The notes under the pieces are model-generated. The model was not told where the DNA came from, did not search any database, and saw nothing but the letters and a program-made list of their open reading frames with translations. Shown here in pieces: positions 14,311-16,777 of a DNA stretch of 16,777 bases (positions are counted from its first letter, which is position 1; each line of letters starts with the position of its first letter). The stretch is taken from contig JAEZXC010000087.1 in NCBI GenBank assembly GCA_023442845.1, positions 1 to 16,777 on the forward strand. The letters are read 5' to 3'. Source of the stretch: Actinomycetes bacterium (GTDB lineage: Bacteria > Actinomycetota > Actinomycetes > Actinomycetales > Demequinaceae). A program made the position numbers and the translations under genes.

Positions 14311-14784
14311 ATGACAAGCAACGGTGCGAGAAAGCCTCAGGGTGGCAACGGTCGCCGCCTCGAGGGCGCCGCGCTCGTCGAGCACCCAAGCTTTCTCCTC
14401 GCCCGCGCCAACGCACGTTCCTTGTCATTGGGTAACGCAGCCCTGCACCGCCTGGGCCTCAAAGTCCGTTCCTACTCGGTCCTCGCCTTGGCGTCGGGAG
14501 ACGAACGCCCGTCGCAGCGCGAACTCGCCTCGTTCCTCAGCCTCGACCCGAGCCAGGTGGTGCCGCTCGTCGACGAACTCGAGGCAAAAGGTCTCGTCGA
14601 GCGCATCGCAGATCCGCGCGACCGACGCGCCAATGTGGTGCAGGCGACCGACGCCGGACTCAAGCTGCTTGGCGTGGCGCGCAAGGCACTCGCGGCCGTC
14701 GACAACGAAGTTTTCGAAGGCCTCACGGACGATCAACGTGTGGCCCTTACCGAGATGTTGGGGCGGATCGCTTTCCATGACTAA
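14311..14784 (+). CDS. MarR-family transcriptional regulator, PhdR/CouR-like by context
   Basis: This is a probable repressor of the divergent hydroxycinnamate operon. From ATG 14311 the protein has 157 residues. The winged helix-turn-helix spans about residues 55-105: RPSQRELASFLSLDPSQVVPLVDELEAKG forms the helices, and RIADPRDRRANVVQATDAG forms the MarR wing with its conserved DxRD-R pattern. A basic N-terminal tail of about 20 residues precedes the dimerisation helices. The frame opens earlier at 14260, but that would run through the inverted repeat and gives an unlikely N-terminus. The site at 14253-14275 is its best operator candidate. In phd and cou systems a MarR protein in this position is released by hydroxycinnamoyl-CoA thioesters; that effector is assumed here from context only. 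Confidence 0.87.
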   Translation: MTSNGARKPQGGNGRRLEGAALVEHPSFLLARANARSLSLGNAALHRLGLKVRSYSVLALASGDERPSQRELASFLSLDPSQVVPLVDELEAKGLVERIADPRDRRANVVQATDAGLKLLGVARKALAAVDNEVFEGLTDDQRVALTEMLGRIAFHD

Positions 14785-14804
14785 GCGCGCCGCTGCCGTC
14801 ACGA

Positions 14805-14821
14805 CCGGCCACGATGGCCGG
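14805..14821 (+). terminator. Weak hairpin after marR
   Basis: CCGGCC (14805-14810) and GGCCGG (14816-14821) form a 6-bp GC stem around ACGAT, 20 bases after the marR stop. There is no T-run, so it is a possible but weak terminator. The rest of the 156-bp gap to the next gene shows only the promoter described at 14905-14933. Confidence 0.25.
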
Positions 14822-14904
14822 CGAACGGAGGTGTTCGCTGTGCGGGTCGACAGCCTCAAAATGTCCGCGCTCCGGACGCCTGCGTGCGCCGTGCGGCCGG
14901 TCAG

Positions 14905-14933
14905 TCAACAGTCCCCCTACCCCGATCTATGGT
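14905..14933 (+). promoter_or_regulatory. Putative promoter of the FAH-family gene (leaderless)
   Basis: TCAACA (14905-14910), a 17-base spacer and TATGGT (14928-14933) lie seven bases ahead of the ATG at 14941. With that spacing the transcript would begin at or next to the start codon. Only a poor ribosome site (GGTGA) precedes the ATG, consistent with leaderless translation, common in actinobacteria. Visual match only. Confidence 0.45.
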
Positions 14934-14940
14934 GAAAAAC

Positions 14941-15726
14941 ATGCGCATCACTCGCTTTACCAATGGCGGTCAGGCACTTCATGCGCGCGTCGAAGGCGCC
15001 CCTGGCGACGAGGTACTCGTGGTCCTCACAGGAGACCCGATGTACGAAGCCAGCGAGCCCACCGGCGAGCGCATTGCACTGAACGACGACGTTCGGCTCC
15101 TCACCCCCGTGGTCCCGCGGTCAAAGGTCATCTGCATGGGAAAGAACTACGAGTCGCATGCCAAAGAGGTCCCAAGCCGGGGACCCGACTCTGACGTGCC
15201 GATCATCTTTCTCAAGCCCAACACGGCCGTCATCGGGCCCGATGATCCGATCGTGCTGCCCTCGTACAGCGACGACGTCCAGCTCGAGGCGGAGCTCGCG
15301 GTGGTCATTGGGCGCACCGCCAAGGACATCTCGGCCGAGGACGCGCACCACTACATCTACGGCTACACGTGCGCCAACGATGTGACGGCACGCGACTTGC
15401 AGCATCGCGAAGACCAATGGTTCCGCGCCAAGTCCTTCGACTCGTCACTGCCGTTGGGTCCCTGGATCGAGACCGAACTCGATGTGAGTGCGCTCGCCAT
15501 CACGTCGCGGCTCAACGGCGTGTCAGCCCAACATGGCAACACCGGAGACATGATCCATGGCGTCGCACAGGCGGTCGCCATGGTGAGCGAAGTTGTCACC
15601 CTGCTGCCCGGCGATGTGCTGCTCACCGGCACCCCTTCGGGTGTGCGGCGTCTCGCCCACGGCGACATCGTCGAAATCGAGATCGAAGGCATCGGCACGC
15701 TCCGCAACCCCGTCATCCAGCGCTGA
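14941..15726 (+). CDS. Fumarylacetoacetate hydrolase (FAH) family protein
   Basis: This cytoplasmic, divalent-metal-dependent protein belongs to the family that includes fumarylacetoacetases, 2-hydroxyhepta-2,4-diene-1,7-dioate isomerases and oxaloacetate decarboxylases. From ATG 14941 it has 261 residues. Metal-binding positions appear as Glu116 and Glu118 (LEAELAVVIG) and Asp147 (CANDVTARDLQ). The family signatures VICMGKNYESHAKE (63-76), FLKPNTAVIGPDDPI (90-104) and PGDVLLTGTPSGV (223-235) are all present. Earlier in-frame ATGs at 14884 and 14929 exist, but MRITRF at 14941 is the usual N-terminus and fits the promoter. I recall this gene often preceding gltX in actinobacteria, which suggests a housekeeping role rather than part of the aromatic pathway. 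The exact substrate cannot be told. Confidence 0.88.
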   Translation: MRITRFTNGGQALHARVEGAPGDEVLVVLTGDPMYEASEPTGERIALNDDVRLLTPVVPRSKVICMGKNYESHAKEVPSRGPDSDVPIIFLKPNTAVIGPDDPIVLPSYSDDVQLEAELAVVIGRTAKDISAEDAHHYIYGYTCANDVTARDLQHREDQWFRAKSFDSSLPLGPWIETELDVSALAITSRLNGVSAQHGNTGDMIHGVAQAVAMVSEVVTLLPGDVLLTGTPSGVRRLAHGDIVEIEIEGIGTLRNPVIQR

Positions 15727-15736
15727 AGCCCGCCGC

Positions 15737-15742
15737 TAGGCT
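15737..15742 (+). promoter_or_regulatory. Candidate -10 box for a leaderless transcript
   Basis: TAGGCT lies exactly six bases before a GTG at 15749, the spacing seen for leaderless actinobacterial genes. No convincing -35 is visible 17-18 bases upstream, which is common for such promoters. It would drive the mini-ORF at 15749-15808 and the HAD gene. Confidence 0.4.
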
Positions 15743-15748
15743 GGCGCG

Positions 15749-15808
15749 GTGACAGCGTCGGCGCCCACCGCGTCGGCCGTAGACAAGCCGCTGGAGGGAC
15801 TCACGTGA
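15749..15808 (+). CDS. Possible 19-residue leaderless mini-ORF upstream of the HAD gene
   Basis: A GTG six bases after TAGGCT opens a frame of 19 residues (MTASAPTASAVDKPLEGLT) and its TGA overlaps the HAD gene GTG as GTGA. The peptide is Ala/Ser/Thr-rich and resembles no domain I know. The overlap would allow translational coupling to the HAD gene. Low-complexity N-termini of this kind occur on some actinobacterial glutamyl-tRNA synthetases, whose gene I would expect at this spot, so it may be a remnant start of a deleted gltX. It may also be chance or a regulatory leader. Confidence 0.25.
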   Translation: MTASAPTASAVDKPLEGLT

Positions 15809-16554
15809 GTGCGCCGGAGATCGCAGGCGTCCTGCTCGATATCGATGACACGCTCGTCGACTCGCGCGGTGCATTCCGGCACGCACTTCAGGTGGTGGGG
15901 GAGCTGTACCTCGCGCCTGGGTTCGATGTTGATCACATGACGGCGCACTGGCGGGCCGACGCTGCGGGCTGGTACCGCGCGCACGCTCGCGGGGAGATTT
16001 CGCACCGGGAGCAGCGCATGCGCCGCGCGAATCTGTTGCATGAGGCGTATGGCGGCCCTGTGTTGGACGAGGCCGGTTATGACGAGTGGGATGCGCAGTT
16101 TGAGGCGGCGTTCCGTGCTGGCTGGCGTGCCCACGAGGACGCGCTCGCGTTGCTCGACGCGCTTGACGAGGCCGGGGTGGTGTACGGCGCGGTGTCGAAC
16201 GCAGACTCGGCGTATCAGACGATGAAGCTTGCCGCGGTGGGGCTGTCCCGGGTGTCGATGCTCGTTGGGGTTGACACCTTTGGGGTGGGCAAACCCGACC
16301 CGCGCGTGTTCCTTGAGGGGGCGCGGTTGCTGGGCGTTGACCCCGCGCGCACCGCGTACGTGGGGGATGAGAAGGACATCGACGCTGGGGCCGCGTATGC
16401 GGCTGGCTTGGCGGTGGGGGTATGGCTCGACCGGCCCGGTGGACACCCGCAGCCGGGGGAGCTGCCGCCAGGGGCTGTGCGGGTGGAGAGCCTCGTTGAG
16501 GTGGCCGCCGCGCTGGGTGTGCGCGAGTTTGGGCCTGGCGTGAGGCTCGGGTAG
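15805..16554 (+). CDS. HAD-superfamily hydrolase
   Basis: This is a haloacid-dehalogenase-like hydrolase, most likely a small-molecule phosphatase. The 249-residue protein shows all four HAD motifs: DIDDT (12-16, nucleophile Asp12 and acid Asp14), Ser131 in SNADS, Lys163 in GKPDP, and VGDEKDID (186-193, Asp188). A helical cap of roughly 85 residues lies between motifs I and II (about 20-110). The GTG start at 15805 has GGAGGG six bases upstream, a good ribosome site. Codon use in this gene is markedly richer in GTG, TTG and GGG than in the catabolic genes. The last 25 bases carry the promoter for the following tRNA gene. Physiological substrate is unknown. Confidence 0.87.
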   Translation: MSAPEIAGVLLDIDDTLVDSRGAFRHALQVVGELYLAPGFDVDHMTAHWRADAAGWYRAHARGEISHREQRMRRANLLHEAYGGPVLDEAGYDEWDAQFEAAFRAGWRAHEDALALLDALDEAGVVYGAVSNADSAYQTMKLAAVGLSRVSMLVGVDTFGVGKPDPRVFLEGARLLGVDPARTAYVGDEKDIDAGAAYAAGLAVGVWLDRPGGHPQPGELPPGAVRVESLVEVAAALGVREFGPGVRLG

Positions 16555-16557
16555 ACT
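16529..16557 (+). promoter_or_regulatory. tRNA-Gln promoter embedded in the end of the HAD gene
   Basis: TTGGGC (16529-16534), a 17-base spacer and TAGACT (16552-16557) form a good promoter. The first three bases of the -10 box are the TAG stop codon of the HAD gene. Initiation near 16564 would leave a short 5' leader containing the GGTTC-GCGA-GAACC hairpin (16566-16579) directly before the tRNA. Confidence 0.55.
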
Positions 16558-16581
16558 GACTCTCCGGTTCGCGAGAACCAT

Positions 16582-16656
16582 TGGGCTATGGTGTAACTGG
16601 CAGCACGACTGATTCTGGTTCAGTTAGTTGAGGTTCGAATCCTTGTAGCCCAGCCA
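16582..16656 (+). tRNA. tRNA-Gln, anticodon CTG
   Basis: The sequence folds as a full cloverleaf. The acceptor stem pairs TGGGCTA (16582-16588) with TAGCCCA (16646-16652), giving the U1-A72 pair typical of glutamine tRNAs. The anticodon stem is ACTGA/TCAGT with loop TTCTGGT, so the anticodon is CTG, reading CAG. The T loop holds GGTTCGAATCC (16632-16642). The discriminator is G16653 and CCA is genome-encoded at 16654-16656. No second tRNA is seen in the remaining 120 bases. Confidence 0.95.
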
Positions 16657-16660
16657 ACGA

Positions 16661-16693
16661 GAAGGCCCGCGCAAGCGGGCCTTCGTTGTTTTC
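16661..16693 (+). terminator. Intrinsic terminator after tRNA-Gln
   Basis: GAAGGCCCGC (16661-16670) and GCGGGCCTTC (16675-16684) make a perfect 10-bp stem capped by the GCAA tetraloop. GTTGTTTT follows, so the T-rich tail needed for intrinsic termination is present. It begins four bases after the encoded CCA and clearly ends the tRNA transcript. Confidence 0.9.
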
Positions 16694-16711
16694 CGGCACC
16701 CGGGTGCGCCG

Positions 16712-16743
16712 GCGTCGGCCGGGGCGAGCGTCGGCCGGGGCGA
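16712..16743. repeat. Two tandem copies of a 16-base GC-rich unit
   Basis: GCGTCGGCCGGGGCGA occurs at 16712-16727 and again, identically, at 16728-16743. A partial third copy, GCGTCGGCC, appears at 16762-16770. It lies after the tRNA terminator with no gene visible from 16694 to the window end. It could be a slippage-prone simple repeat; no function is evident. Confidence 0.7.
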
Positions 16744-16777
16744 GCGCGTGGGCCCGCCCCAGCGTCGGCCGAGTGCT

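Noticed and set aside
14941..15726. FAH-family protein as part of the aromatic pathway (meta-cleavage hydrolase)
   Set aside because: The window encodes an ortho-cleavage route with no extradiol dioxygenase, and this gene has its own promoter and a housekeeping-type neighbourhood.
15736..16581. 281-codon open frame antisense to the HAD gene
   Set aside because: It mirrors the HAD gene and has Arg/His/Pro-rich composition with no recognisable domain. Long antisense frames are expected in GC-rich DNA.
1..16777. Mobile elements, CRISPR arrays or phage genes
   Set aside because: I see no transposase, integrase, long terminal repeats or regularly spaced repeats; the only repeats are short palindromes and the 16-base tandem at the right end.

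Overview
The window looks like chromosomal DNA of a high-GC actinobacterium, most likely a Micrococcales-type organism (taxonomic placement is inference). Reasons: strong G/C bias, frequent GTG starts, ATGA/GTGA gene overlaps, TANNNT -10 boxes placed 6-7 bases before start codons (leaderless style), an IclR-type PcaR, and a FAH-family/HAD/tRNA-Gln neighbourhood of a kind I recall beside gltX in actinobacteria. Nearly all of it is an aromatic-acid catabolic locus.

Left block (1-5710, minus strand): a tightly overlapping operon in transcription order pcaR (IclR regulator), pcaF (beta-ketoadipyl-CoA thiolase), pcaI and pcaJ (CoA-transferase subunits), pobA (4-hydroxybenzoate 3-hydroxylase), pcaH and pcaG (protocatechuate 3,4-dioxygenase beta and alpha; pcaG is cut by the window edge). 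Adjacent reading frames overlap by 4 or 8 bases at all six junctions. The lactonising and decarboxylating steps (pcaB, pcaC, pcaD or the fusion pcaL) are not in the window and may lie beyond the left edge.

Middle block (5711-10337, plus strand): a 319-bp divergent control region, then a lipoprotein substrate-binding protein, two permeases and an ATPase of the NitT/TauT (SsuABC-like) importer type, then a PaaX-family regulator. Context suggests import of an aromatic acid, but the substrate is not readable from sequence.

Right-centre block (10334-14784): on the minus strand an operon SDR dehydrogenase, TIM-barrel amidohydrolase, MaoC hydratase, acyl-CoA ligase, with a divergent MarR regulator and a perfect 9-bp inverted repeat between them. 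This matches the gene content of the hydroxycinnamate systems phd (Corynebacterium glutamicum) and cou (Rhodococcus jostii), without the acyl-CoA dehydrogenase of phd. The inferred route is p-coumarate to p-coumaroyl-CoA, hydration, oxidation, hydrolytic cleavage to 4-hydroxybenzoate plus acetyl-CoA. 4-Hydroxybenzoate would then enter PobA and the beta-ketoadipate pathway encoded by the left block.

Right end (14785-16777, plus strand): a FAH-family hydrolase/isomerase, a possible 19-codon leaderless mini-ORF, a HAD hydrolase, tRNA-Gln(CTG) with its promoter inside the end of the HAD gene, a strong intrinsic terminator and a short GC-rich repeat. This part looks like ordinary chromosome flanking the catabolic locus.
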